From positions 19,779,742-19,843,741 of the forward strand of contig OZ038397.1 of the NCBI GenBank assembly GCA_964036045.1: a stretch of DNA of 64,000 nt, read 5' to 3'. This document shows positions 48,971 to 61,100 of this stretch, piece by piece. This DNA is from Eutreptiella sp. 'Long Island Sound 2002'. Taxonomy: Eukaryota; Euglenozoa; Euglenophyceae; Eutreptiales; Eutreptiaceae. Each line of letters opens with the position of its first letter. The first letter of the stretch is position 1. Both the position numbers and the translations under genes were made by a program. The notes below the pieces were generated by a model. The model ran no database searches. It was not told the DNA's origin and saw only the letters and a list, made by a program, of their open reading frames with translations.

Positions 48971-49198
48971 CGAGGATGTGGGTTAGGCAAATATTGGTAC
49001 AATTTCCTCTCCTATATTGAAGATTATGACGCGGACGGTGCCAAAAACAGCCATGTTTGGGGGTAGTGATGTGTCCCATGCCCAGCTGCTATGTCTTGTC
49101 ACGTGCCAACTTGTTGTGTCGCAGGGAGGGTTTCCATACGATGTGTTGCATGTCACACTAGGTAGGTACTCAATCCTTTAAAGTGCCATTGTTATGAT
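48971..49198 (+). other. upstream region of the transposase-like gene
   Basis: About 230 bp between the 184-bp repeats and the first ATG. It presumably includes the promoter and 5' UTR, but I see no clear TATA box or other defined element. Confidence 0.35.
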
Positions 49199-50801
49199 AT
49201 GACGAAGAGCAAGCCCCGCGTGGGCCGTCCCCGATTGGCCAATCCGTCGCTGAAGACCTTGAGGAACAGAGCTAGTGCCGCAAATGCAAACCTTAAAAGG
49301 GCACTTCCCCAGTTGGTGACTAATGCCAAAGCTCGGAATCAAAAACGTGTCAAAAATCGACAACGTGCGGAGAAAAACCCTCCCCCAGAGGTTATTGTAC
49401 GCTCCTTATTGGCAAAGCATGCGGGCAAATCGACATGGAAGCAGTTTATCGATACCAAGCAGGATATCAGCGACGATCAACATCTAGGCATTTACCGCAA
49501 CAAGGTTACTCGCTTGGCCAAAAGCTTAAGGGCCAATGTTGGTGGCGTGGTGTTCACGCGGCGATCGAGCCGACTCGACCCATGGAAGGCCATCCCTCTC
49601 TACTTGCAAATAGCGAACCGCGACCACTTGCACCATGAAGGTACATACAAACGCAGCATAAACATCTTCATTGATGGTTGCGAGGTGGCGTGTTACAAAC
49701 CCGCTGGTGTGGTTACTCTATCTCTTACTCTACCAACGTTACGGGTTCCACATCAAGTTAGTGCTGTGCTTCGCCTGTGTCATTGGATGGGCACCGAAGA
49801 ACCTAACGAGTTGAAGCTGCGGCTACGTAATCTGAAGCTAAAGGAAGTATTGACTGACGCTCAAAAGGGTGCATTTGATGGGCATAGGTATCGAATCACC
49901 ATGAACTTGGATTGGAGCCTTCTAACAAAAATCTTGTGTTGGGAGCAGAGTGGTCACGAGAAAGCATGCTGGGCCTGTGTTGCGCTCCGGCGGCATTGGA
50001 TGTATTGTGACTACATGAAACAACCACAAAGGCCATTGGAATCCTTCTTTGGTGGCGTATTGGGCTTTTTCTTGTCCCTCTTTGAGACAATTGACGATAT
50101 CATCTATGACGTCGTCCATTGTCTTGCATTGGTACTCCGCAACATGTTGTTGCACGCTTTGGATATATGGGTGCAAGATATGAGCGCTAAGTACCCACAC
50201 CTTGTTGATCCGGGATTGTTGGGTCGTTTGCGGGATGTGTACAACAAGCATCTCGAACGGTGTCCGTATAGACCTCCGGACAAGCGCGGCCCTGAGTACA
50301 AAGGTTGGTCTCCTGGAGGAAATATGTCAAAGGAACAAATTTTGTACAATGACAAATTCTGGGATGACCTGTGCGCCGTTCTTCCAACGGCTGCACATGG
50401 GCTAGATTTCGGCGCAAAACACCCCGGTGTGCCAAGTGGAAGCCCCTTGCAATGGTACTGTAGAGAGCTCCGCCGCTTGTGCGTGCAAATGTGTGCCTGG
50501 AAACCCGAAGGAGTTGAGCGGCGCACTGCTGACTGTGACCGTTTGCACCGGGTGTATCAGGCCCTTGGGCTCCCGACGGAAAGGATCACGGTCCAATGTC
50601 ACTTCTTCCTCGCCCACTATGAGCCGCGGTTGCGTAGGCATGCAAACTTGCAAGGTGGCAGTAGCGAAGGTGGCGAGCATGCACATCAGACGGTGCATAG
50701 AATTGTTGCCGTGCGGAAGTCCAAGCCGAATCACAAATGTCCAGAAGGCATGAAAGAATTTGGACGGGATGCGGCTTTGGATCTAGCACTATGGGCTGAA
50801 G
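49199..50801 (+). CDS. exon 1: transposase-like N-terminal part of a three-exon gene
   Basis: Starts at ATG 49,199 and codes about 534 residues. The first 65 are basic (GRPR, RNQKRVKNRQR), fitting DNA binding. Visible landmarks fit an RNase H-fold DDE transposase-like layout: INIFIDG near 153-159, then VTLSLTLP; LDWSLLTKILCW with a nearby CWAC; DDIIYDVVHCLALVLR around 300; and a C-terminal HFFLAHYEPRL followed by SSEGGEHAHQ, where the Glu would be the third acidic residue. I recognise the pattern from transposon-derived proteins but cannot name the family. The frame stays open to TGA 50,960-50,962, but a good donor, GAAG then GTGAGA, at 50,802 allows in-frame splicing to exon 2. It could instead be a separate 587-aa gene. 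Confidence 0.55.
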
Positions 50802-51019
50802 GTGAGATCCACCTTGAAAACGATTGTGACCACGCCATTGCATTGCCAAGTATGAGCTTGCAACAACTACTTCTTGTTTTGTGCTGCGTTGCGTTGTTTG
50901 TTCAAGGGTCACCAAGGCAAATATATCGTGCGGCACATCTCATCGTTGGATTGGGAAAATGACATATCACCCCCCCTTCCCCCCCCCCCCCCAAAAGTGT
51001 TTCTTCCGCCTACCACAAG
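50802..51019 (+). other. inferred intron 1 (218 bp)
   Basis: Donor GTGAGA follows AAG at 50,801. The acceptor CCACAAG at 51,019 is preceded by a long pyrimidine stretch with runs of up to 14 Cs (about 50,970-50,993) and TTTCTTCCGCC. The phases match: one base of a codon upstream and two downstream. The poly-C runs are error-prone positions and should be verified. Confidence 0.5.
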
Positions 51020-52860
51020 TGAACCCTGTCTTAGGCTTGGCAATCATGTCCGGGGAGGCAGATGTACGCGACCACAAACGGTTTTGCTCCAAAGCCGAAG
51101 CCCTCAAATACCATATCAGTGATGTTTTCCGGGCGGAGGAGGAACCGGCTGAGGAGCATACCGCAGTGAAGAATGATTTGCAAATCAATTCGGTGGCCTT
51201 TGGGCTCAGTGGTCGCGTACGGGAGAAAGGCACACCACCCACCGCACCCACCCTCTTTCAAGTAGCATGGAAGGGGAAGGTTACTGGGAAAGTGTTCCCC
51301 AATGGTGAGATCGAGCTTCAGCATTCGGATGGGCCGAATAGGTACAAACCAGAGCACGTGCTACCGAAGCTCATTTATGGGATACGTGAAATCTCGCCCG
51401 CGGTAGCAATTCTGTCCGAAGACGCAAAGGCCGCTCATGCCGCTTTCAACCCGGATGAAGGAAGTAGTAGCGGGGATGTCAGTAGCGGGGATGATGCCTC
51501 TGATGAGAGTGACGGTGATTCAAAGAGAAAGCGGCCGAGCAATGCATCTCCACCATCAGCCGAGAAGAGAAAGAAGAAGCCATGCCTCAAAAAAACCGCG
51601 AAGCCAGCGGCAAAAAAGGCTGAGCGGGGGCGGAAGGCACCGGAGGAGGAAATTCGCCGCGTGCTGCAACGGGTTAGGGAAGATGGGTCATCTGCATTGG
51701 ATGATACCCGAGACTGGGATGCCAAGAGCATGGCTGCACTTCTGGATGCATACGGAGCCTACCACACTAAGAGTGCCACGTCAAAAGAGATGCGGTCTGC
51801 CTTCCGTAGGGATCTCGATGATGGCCTAAGGGAGCCCTGCACTGTGCCTGCTGCACGTCCAAAGGAGGCCTGCACTTTTAAGCCTCTCTTGGGAAAGACT
51901 TCTGCGTTGTCTTTGGCGGTGGACGACGAGGACGAGGACTCAATGGATGAGTCAGGAGCTGCACCACGTGCTACCGATTCAAAGGAACATATCTTGCAAA
52001 AGACGTCTTCCTTGTCCTCCTTGTCTTCCTTGTCAATGGATGGGTTGACCGTAGGACCCCCAAGTAGAAAGGATGAGGCACACGTCATTGCCAATAGTGA
52101 CGACGCCGGGGACGGTTACATGACTGACAAGTCTGGGGAAGGGCGAGTCACCCCTCCGTTGTCCCGCACCCTCTTCCCGGGAAAGCATGACAGAAGGGAT
52201 GGCCACAAGCATGATGATGATGATTACTCCGATATCCTTGAACCAAGGGATGGCGACAATCATGATGATGATGATGACCTCGAAATCCTTGACGATGGCG
52301 ACAAGCATGATGATGAGGACCCCGATATCCATGCTTTGGTGCGGCGAAAGGCCTTCTCTCGAACAGGTGACGTGTTGAACAAGTGCACAGTCAAAGCACG
52401 CAGTTTGCGAGTGGAATCATTTGAATATATGTGGCCCGACCTTGGAGAGATGCGGCTGCACCCAGCCGCACTTGAGGACGAAGCCGATGAATGGCAAGAG
52501 CACGTGCTGCAGTCCATTACGGCTCAAAGGACGACATATGGGCTGCCCTTGCAAGGTGTTTACTTTGGGCGCCTGAAGGGCAGCCGTGAAGGCTCATTCA
52601 CCAATTTTTGGGCCGAAAAGCGTTCGGGATTGACGGTCTTTGTGCCACTAGGCCTACCGAAAGGGACTTCATGGAAGGTGAAGGTCATCTTGAGCAGTGG
52701 AGAGTACACATGGGAAGTTGGTGACCGTGATTATTTCCAAGTTCCTGCTGAAAATGCTCGCTCACTTCTTCATCCAGCTGGTCGCCCCGCGTACTTTCTG
52801 GCGATGCAGTTTGGAGATGCTGAACACCCATTGCCAATGGCCATTGATTCCCCACGTGAT
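51020..52860 (+). CDS. exon 2: basic/acidic middle with SH3-like and globular segments
   Basis: Codes about 614 residues if joined to exon 1; if it is a separate gene, the first good ATG is 51,046. Visible parts: a short domain with LFQVAWKGKVTGKVF and RYKPEHVLP, reminiscent of Tudor/SH3-like chromatin readers though not a confident match; Ser/Asp/Glu-rich stretches; a lysine-rich nuclear-localisation-like cluster (KRKRPSNASPP, EKRKKKPCLKKTAK); acidic repeats with runs of HDDDDD around 52,210-52,320; and a folded C-terminal region (VESFEYMWPDLGEM to YFLAMQFGDAE) with many aromatic residues that I do not recognise. It ends at GAT before the canonical donor GTATGT at 52,861. Without splicing the frame would stop at TGA 52,918-52,920. 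Confidence 0.6.
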
Positions 52861-53182
52861 GTATGTAGTGTGCAGTGTGCGAATTATAATCTATGTGTAT
52901 TTGGCGAACATTGCACCTGACAGGTTCATGGCCTGAAGAGTGTTTTTCTTCTTGTGTTGTGCCTACATGTGTCATCTTTGCCTTCTTACTTTGTCTCTCC
53001 TCTCCCATATGGGCCGTAGCAAATGAGGTTGGAGAATCTTCCAAAGAAAGGATATAGTGGGCGAATTTTTCAATTTTTAGGCATAGTGTGCAACTCCCAT
53101 CTCCCAATGCGGTAAATTAGACCAGAACACAACAACACCGCAGAGCACAACACCGCAGAGCTCTTTTTCCTTTTGCCTATAG
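52861..53182 (+). other. inferred intron 2 (322 bp)
   Basis: The donor is GTATGT at 52,861 and the acceptor is CTATAG at 53,182 after a pyrimidine-rich tract (CTCTTTTTCCTTTTGC). Both ends fall on codon boundaries (phase 0), so exons 2 and 3 join in frame. Exon 3 has no ATG near its start, which supports splicing rather than an independent gene. Confidence 0.7.
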
Positions 53183-53826
53183 GTCCATGAAGTCAACAGG
53201 CGAAGGCCCACTTTGCCTGCAGCACCCCAGGGCCCACGGAGGTCGGATCGCGTGCACCTTGCTGACGCGGCGCCCAAGAAGGATGATGGTGCGAAGAAGG
53301 ATGATGGCGCCAAGAAGGATGATGCTCGCAAGCGGGATGCTGCACATGCCAAGGAGCTCAAGGCGCACGCAGCTGCCGCCACTGCTGCACATGCCAAGGC
53401 CAAGGCGGAAGCGAAGCTCGCTAAGGTGGCGAATGCAAAGGCGGCCAAGGCATTGAAGGATGCGGCCAAGGAGCGCGCCGAGAAGGAGGCTTGCAAGAAG
53501 GAATTGGCTTCGCAAAAAAGTTTGCTGGCGGCAAGGGCCAACCGCCTGAGTGAGATGGAGAAGGAATTGGACGACCTAAGGCGTAGTAAGAGTTCGGACA
53601 AGAATTCGGGTGCAAGCACGGCACAGGGCATGGGCAATGAGCCCCGCCATGGCGTGGTGCAGGGCACGAACATGGGAACGGGCACCGGGCAGGGTCATGG
53701 CATGGTGCAGGGCACGAACATGGGAATGGGCACCGGGCAGGGTCATGGCATGGTGCAGGGCATGGTGCAGGGTGGTGGTGCGGGACAGGCCATGGGAATG
53801 GGGATGGGGATGGGGATGGGGCCAAG

Positions 53827-53860
<34 letters not shown>

Positions 53861-54205
53861 GGTATGGGTATGGGGCAAAACTCAAACATGCCTATGGGCC
53901 CGAACATGGGCATGGGGATGGGGTCAGGCATGGGCATGGGTGTGGGCATGGGACAAAACCCTAACATGCTGATGGGCACAGGCATGGGCGTTGGCGTGGG
54001 GCAGGGCATGGGCATGGGTACGGGTATGAGTATGGGGCAAGGGATGGGTATGGGTACCGGGATGGGGCAAGGGGTGGGTATGGGACAGGGCATGGGTATG
54101 GGACCTGGGATGGGTATGGGTGCGGCAATGGGGCAAGGCATGGGTATGGGTATGGGTATGGGCATGGGGCAGGGCATGGGCATGCACCAAAATAGGTGGT
54201 GCTGA
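53183..54205 (+). CDS. exon 3: coiled coil and Met-Gly repeat tail
   Basis: Codes the last 340 residues and ends at TGA 54,203. After a basic start come KKDDGA repeats, then an Ala/Lys/Glu-rich coiled coil (about 53,330-53,580; AKAEAKLAKVANAKAAK, then SEMEKELDDLRRS). From about 53,620 there is a low-complexity tail of GTNMGxGTGQGHGMVQG repeats that passes into almost pure MG dipeptides interrupted by Q, P, N and S. The frame has no ATG upstream of the coiled coil and a TAG sits exactly at the acceptor, so it reads best as a terminal exon. The Met-Gly tail is likely disordered; its function is unknown. Confidence 0.65.
53790..54186 (+). repeat. ATGGGN hexanucleotide repeat coding for (Met-Gly)n
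   Basis: Degenerate hexamer repeat ATGGGC/ATGGGT/ATGGGG inside exon 3. Many stretches have GGG tracts spaced by three bases (GGGCATGGGCATGGG), which meets the usual G-quadruplex motif on the plus strand. Slippage in such a repeat would change protein length in steps of two residues without shifting the frame. Confidence 0.85.
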
Positions 54206-54612
54206 GCCCAGGCTTAGATTTCGGATTCATAAATTCCCTGCTGTTGTAGTTTCAAAGGCGTCTTTCTCTGTGTATGGTGAATTGTACCAGTGGAGGATGG
54301 AAGTCTCCGTCTCAAAAGCATATTCATATGCCACACACAAGCAAAAAGGTGAGGAAGGTGTGAAGACAACAGTGCCTTCTGTGGCTGCACAGCTGCTCCA
54401 CTTTCTGTGGCAGTGCTTTAGTTTACCATTTATTTTCTGCGTCCAACAATCACTGCATGGTTCATCCTGTATTTGATTGTGACAGGCTCCGAAATCTACC
54501 ACAATGCAAGATTCCATGGGCAATGACTATGCTGTGCCAAAGAGTGGCCTATTGTTCCACAAGAGTGTCTGGATAGTGTCTGGATCTCATTTACATGCAG
54601 GCCTCTCCCACT
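54206..54612. other. 3' region of the gene, nothing further recognised
   Basis: About 400 bp after the TGA at 54,203-54,205. It presumably contains the 3' UTR. Short open frames on both strands show no domain, and I see no clear polyadenylation signal. Confidence 0.4.
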
Positions 54613-54927
54613 TGTCTATTGTCTGTTGTCTGTTGTCTGTTGCCTGCCGTCAGTTGAGCGTTGTCGTCCATTGTATGTTGTCTGTTGTCTGTTGTCTGCG
54701 GTCTGTTGTCTGTTGCCTGCCGTCAGTTATACGTCGTCGTCCATTGTCTGTTGTCTGTTGTCTGTTGTCTGTTGTCTGTTGTCTGTTGTCTGCGGTCTGT
54801 TGTCTGTTGCCTGCCGTCAGTTGTACGTTGTCGTCCATTGTTGTTGTCTGTTGTCTGTTGTCTGTTGTCTGTTGTCTGTTGTCTGTTGTCTGTTGTCTGT
54901 TGTCTGTTGTCTGCGGTCTGGTCTGTT
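54613..54927. repeat. TCTGTTG heptamer microsatellite with an interspersed longer motif
   Basis: Runs of TCTGTTG (7 bp) alternate with a longer segment, TGCCTGCCGTCAGTTG then a variant of ACGTTGTCGTCCATTG, at about 54,641, 54,714 and 54,808. It runs into the assembly gap, so its true length is unknown. It is unrelated in sequence to the 32-bp satellite, apart from both being rich in TTGTC. Confidence 0.9.
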
Positions 54928-55127
54928 NNNNNNNNNNNNNNNNNNNNNNNNNNNNNNNNNNNNNNNNNNNNNNNNNNNNNNNNNNNNNNNNNNNNNNNNN
55001 NNNNNNNNNNNNNNNNNNNNNNNNNNNNNNNNNNNNNNNNNNNNNNNNNNNNNNNNNNNNNNNNNNNNNNNNNNNNNNNNNNNNNNNNNNNNNNNNNNNN
55101 NNNNNNNNNNNNNNNNNNNNNNNNNNN
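54928..55127. other. assembly gap, 200 N
   Basis: Exactly 200 Ns between the heptamer microsatellite and the next satellite block. The round number suggests a scaffolding placeholder of unknown true size. Open frames spanning it are meaningless. Confidence 0.99.
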
Positions 55128-58100
55128 CGGACCCCCACTACGTTGTCCTGCCCTGACAACGGACCCCCACTACGTTGTCCTGCCCTGACAACGGACCCCC
55201 ACTACGTTGTCCTGCCCTGACAACGGACCCCCACTACGTTGTCCTGCCCTGACAACGGACCCCCACTACGTTGTCCTGCCCTGACAACGGACCCCCACTA
55301 CGTTGTCAGGGCCCTGACAACGGACCCCCACTACGTTGTCCTGCCCTGACAACGGACCCCCACTACGTTGTCCTGCCCTGACAACGGACCCCCACTACGT
55401 TGTCCTGCCCTGACAACGGACCCCCACTACGTTGTCCTGGCCCTGACAACGGACCCCCACTACGTTGTCCTGCCCTGACAACGGACCCCCACTACGTTGT
55501 CCTGCCCTGACAACGGACCCCCACTACGTTGTCCTGCCCTGACAACGGACCCCCACTACGTTGTCCTGCCTGACAACGGACCCCCACTACGTTGTCCTGC
55601 CCTGACAACGGACCCCCACTACGTTGTCCTGCCCTGACAACGGACCCCCACTACGTTGTCCTGCCCTGACAACGGACCCCCACTACGTTGTCCTGCCCTG
55701 ACAACGGACCCCCACTACGTTGTCCTGCCCTGACAACGGACCCCCACTACGTTGTCCTGCCCTGACAACGGACCCCCACTACGTTGTCCTGCCCTGACAA
55801 CGGACCCCCACTACGTTGTCCTGCCCTGACAACGGACCCCCACTACGTTGTCCTGCCCTGACAACGGACCCCCACTACGTTGTCCTGCCCTGACAACGGA
55901 CCCCCACTACGTTGTCCTGCCCTGACAACGGACCCCCACTACGTTGTCCTGCCCTGACAACGGACCCCCACTACGTTGTCCTGCCCTGACAACGGACCCC
56001 CACTACGTTGTCCTGCCCTGACAACGGACCCCCACTACGTTGTCCTGCCCTGACAACGGACCCCCACTACGTTGTCATGGCCTGACAACGGACCCCCACT
56101 ACGTTGTCCTGCCCTGACAACGGACCCCCACTACGTTGTCCTGCCCTGACAACGGACCCCCACTACGTTGTCCTGCCCTGACAACGGACCCCCACTACGT
56201 TGTCAGGGCCTGACAACGGACCCCCACTACGTTGTCCTGCCCTGACAACGGACCCCCACTACGTTGTCCTGCCCTGACAACGGACCCCCACTACGTTGTC
56301 CTGCCCTGACAACGGACCCCCACTACGTTGTCCTGCCCTGACAACGGACCCCCACTACGTTGTCGGGCCTGACGACGGACCCCCACTACGTTGTCCTGCC
56401 CTGACAACGGACCCCCACTACGTTGTCCTGCCCTGACAACGGACCCCCACTACGTTGTCCTGCCCTGACAACGGACCCCCACTACGTTGTCATGGCCTGA
56501 CAACGGACCCCCACTACGTTGTCCTGCCCTGACAACGGACCCCCACTACGTTGTCCTGCCCTGACAACGGACCCCCACTACGTTGTCCTGCCCTGACAAC
56601 GGACCCCCACTACGTTGTCCTGCCCTGACAACGGACCCCCACTACGTTGTCCTGCCCTGACAACGGACCCCCACTACGTTGTCCTGCCCTGACAACGGAC
56701 CCCCACTACGTTGTCCTGCCCTGACAACGGACCCCCACTACGTTGTCCTGCCCTGACAACGGACCCCCACTACGTTGTCAGGGCCTGACAACGGACCCCC
56801 ACTACGTTGTCCTGCCCTGACAACGGACCCCCACTACGTTGTCCTGCCCTGACAACGGACCCCCACTACGTTGTCCTGCCCTGACAACGGACCCCCACTA
56901 CGTTGTCCTGCCCTGACAACGGACCCCCACTACGTTGTCCTGCCCTGACAACGGACCCCCACTACGTTGTCAGGGCCTGACAACGGACCCCCACTACGTT
57001 GTCCTGCCCTGACAACGGACCCCCACTACGTTGTCCTGCCCTGACAACGGACCCCCACTACGTTGTCCTGCCCTGACAACGGACCCCCACTACGTTGTCA
57101 GGGCCTGAAAACGGACCCCCACTACGTTGTCCTGCCCTGACAACGGACCCCCACTACGTTGTCCTGCCCTGACAACGGACCCCCACTACGTTGTCCTGCC
57201 CTGACAACGGACCCCCACTACGTTGTCAGGGCCTGACAACGGACCCCCACTACATTGTCCTGCCCTGACAACGGACCCCCACTACGTTGTCCTGCCCTGA
57301 CAACGGACCCCCACTACGTTGTCCTGCCCTGACAACGGACCCCCACTACGTTGTCCTGCCCTGACAACGGACCCCCACTACGTTGTCGGGGCCTGACGAC
57401 GGACCCCCACTACGTTGTCCTGCCCTGACAACGGACCCCCACTACGTTGTCCTGCCCTGACAACGGACCCCCACTACGTTGTCCTGCCCTGACAACGGAC
57501 CCCCACTACGTTGTCATGGCCTGACAACGGACCCCCACTACGTTGTCCTGCCCTGACAACGGACCCCCACTACGTTGTCCTGCCCTGACAACGGACCCCC
57601 ACTACGTTGTCAGGGCCTGACAACGGACCCCCACTACGTTGTCCTGCCCTGACAACGGACCCCCACTACGTTGTCCTGCCCTGACAACGGACCCCCACTA
57701 CGTTGTCCTGCCCTGACAACGGACCCCCACTACGTTGTCAGGGCCTGACAACGGACCCCCACTACGTTGTCCTGCCCTGACAACGGACCCCCACTACGTT
57801 GTCCTGCCCTGACAACGGACCCCCACTACGTTGTCCTGCCCTGACAACGGACCCCCACTACGTTGTCAGGGCCTGACAACGGACCCCCACTACGTTGTCC
57901 TGCCCTGACAACGGACCCCCACTACGTTGTCAGGGCCTGACAACGGACCCCCACTACGTTGTCCTGCCCTGACAACGGACCCCCACTACGTTGTCCTGCC
58001 CTGACAACGGACCCCCACTACGTTGTCCTGCCCTGACAACGGACCCCCACTACGTTGTCAGGGCCTGACAACGGACCCCCACTACGTTGTCCTGCCCTGA

Positions 58101-61100
58101 CAACGGACCCCCACTACGTTGTCCTGCCCTGACAACGGACCCCCACTACGTTGTCCTGCCCTGACAACGGACCCCCACTACGTTGTCAGGGCCTGACAAC
58201 GGACCAGCACTACGTTGTCCTGCCCTGACAACAGACCCCCACTACGTTGTCCTGCCCTGACAACGGACCCCCACTACGTTGTCCTGCCCTGACAACGGAC
58301 CCCCACTACGTTGTCCTGCCCTGACAACGGAACCCCACTACGTTGTCAGGGCCTGACAACGGACCCCCACTACGTTGTCCTGCCCTGACAACGGACCCCC
58401 ACTACGTTGTCCTGCCCTGACAACGGACCCCCACTACGTTGTCAGGGCCTGACAACGGACCCCCACTACGTTGTCCTGCCCTGACAACGGACCCCCACTA
58501 CGTTGTCCTGCCCTGACAACGGACCCCCACTACGTTGTCCTGCCCTGACAACAGACCCCCACTACGTTGTCCTGCCCTGACAACGGACCCCCACTACGTT
58601 GTCAGGGCATGACAACGGACCCCCACTACGTTGTCCTGCCCTGACGACGGACCCCCACTACGTTGTCAGGGCCTGACAACGGACCCCCACTACGTTGTCC
58701 TGCCCTGACAACGGACCCCCACTACGTTGTCCTGCCCTGACAACGGACCCCCACTACGTTGTCCTGCCCTGACAACGGACCCCCACTACGTTGTCAGGGC
58801 CTGACAACGGACCCCCATTACGTTGTCCTGCCCTGACAACGGACCCCCACTACGTTGTCCTGCCCTGACAACGGACCCCCACTACGTTGTCCTGCCCTGA
58901 CAGCAGACCCCCACTACGTTGTCAGGGCCTGACAACGGACCCCCACTACGATGTCCTGCCCTGACAACGGACTCCCACTACGTTGTCCTGCCCTGACAAC
59001 GGACCCCCACTACGTTGTCCTGCCCTGACAACGGACCCCCACTACGTTGTCAGGGCCTGACAACGGACCCCCACTACGTTGTCCTGCCCTGACAACGGAC
59101 CCCCACTACGTTGTCAGGGCCTGACAACGGACCCCCACTACGTTGTCCTGCCCTGACAACGGACCCCCACTACGTTGTCAGGGCCTGACAACGGACCCCC
59201 ACTACGTTGTCCCGCCCTGACAACGGACCCCCACTACGTTGTCAGGGCCTGACAACGGACCCCCACTACGTTGTCCTGCCCTGACAACGGACCCCCACTA
59301 CGTTGTCCTGCCCTGACAACGGACCCCGACTACGTTGTCCTGCCCTGACAACGGACCCCCACTACCTTGTCAGGGCCTGACAACGGACCCCCACTACGTT
59401 GTGCTGCCCTGACAACGGACCCCCACTACGTTGTCAGGGCCTGACAACGGACCCCCACTACGTTGTCCTGCCCTGACAACGGACCCCCACTACGTTGTCA
59501 GGGCCTGACAACGGACCCCCACTACGTTGTCAGGGCCTGACAACGGACCCCCACTACGTTGTCCTGCCCTGACAACGGACCCCCACTACGTTGTCCTGCC
59601 CTGACAACGGACCCCCACTACGTTGTCAGGGCCTGACAACGCACCCCCACTACGTTGTCCTGCCCTGACAACGGACCCCCACTACGTTGTCAGGGCCTGA
59701 CAACGGACCCCCACTACGTTGTCCTGCCCTGACAACGGACCCCCACTACGTTGTCCTGCCCTGACAACGGACCCCCACTATGTTGTCCTGCCCTGACAAC
59801 GGACCCCCACTACGTTGTCCTGCCCTGACAACCGACCCCCACTACGTTGTCAGGGCCTGACAACGGACCCCCACTACGTTGTCCTGCCCTGACAACGGAC
59901 CCCCACTACGTTGTCCTGCCCTGACAACGGACCCCCACTACGTTGTCAGGGCCTGACAACGGACCCCCACTACGTTGTCCTGCCCTGACAACGGACCCCC
60001 ACTACGTTGTCCTGCCCTGACAACGGACCCCCACTACGTTGTCCTGCCCTGACAACGGACCCCCACTACGTTGTCAGGGCCTGACAACGGACCCCCACTA
60101 CGTTGTCCTGCCCTGACAACGGACCCCCACTACGTTGTCAGGGCCTGACAACGGACCCCCACTACGTTGTCCTGCCCTGACAACGGACCCCCACTACGTT
60201 GTCCTGCCCTGACAACGGACACCCACTACGTTGTCAGGGCCTGACAACGGACCCCCACTACGTTGTCCTGCCCTGACAACGGACCCCCACTACGTTGTCA
60301 GGGCCTGACAACGGACCCCCACTACGTTGTCCTGCCCTGACAACGGACCCCCAGTACGTTGTCAGGGCCTGACAACGGACCCCCACTACGTTGTCCTGCC
60401 CTGACAACGGACCCCCACTACGTTGTCAGGGCCTGACAACGGACCCCCACTACGTTGTCCTGCCCTGACAACGGACCCCCACTACGTTGTCCTGCCCTGA
60501 CAACGGACCCCCACTACGTTGTCCTGCCCTGACAACGGACCCCCACTACGTTGTCAGGGCCTGACAACGGACCCCCACTACGTTGTCCTGCCCTGACAAC
60601 GGACCCCCACTACGTTGTCAGGGCCTGACAACGGACCCCCACTACGTTGTCAGGGCCTGACAACGGACCCCCACTACGTTGTCCTGCCCTGACAACGGAC
60701 CCCCACTACGTTGTCCTGCCCTGACAACGGACCCCCACTACGTTGTCAGGGCCTGACAACGGACCCCCACTACGTTGTCCTGCCCTGCCAACGGACCCCC
60801 ACTACGTTGTCCTGCCCTGACAACGGACCCCCACTACGTTGTCAGGGCCTGACAACGGACCCCCACTACGTTGTCCTGCCCTGACAACGGACCCCCACTA
60901 CGTTGTCAGGGCCTGACAACGGACCCCCACTACGTTGTCAGGGCCTGACAACGGACCCCCACTACGTTGTCCTGCCCTGACAACGGACCCCCACTACGTT
61001 GTCCTGCCCTGACAACGGACCCCCACTACGTTGTCAGGGCCTGACAACGGCCCCCCACTACGTTGTCAGGGCCTGACAACGGACCCCCACTACGTTGTCC

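Noticed and set aside
48321-48986. Repeated 68-92-codon frames in the 184-bp repeats
   Set aside because: The period is not a multiple of three and the same peptide is produced by each repeat unit; no independent coding evidence.
50959-50962. ATGA stop/start overlap suggesting an operon-like gene pair
   Set aside because: In a eukaryote the in-frame splice sites at 50,802 and 51,019 explain the arrangement better.
53743-54190. Minus-strand Met-Pro and His-rich frames opposite the Met-Gly repeat
   Set aside because: They are complements of the hexanucleotide repeat without upstream coding context.
54613-54927. Telomere-like repeat
   Set aside because: TCTGTTG does not match known telomere motifs such as TTTAGGG or TTAGGG, and it is interrupted by a longer unrelated segment.
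54504-55220. Open frames of 169-238 codons across the gap
   Set aside because: They read through 200 Ns and simple repeats.
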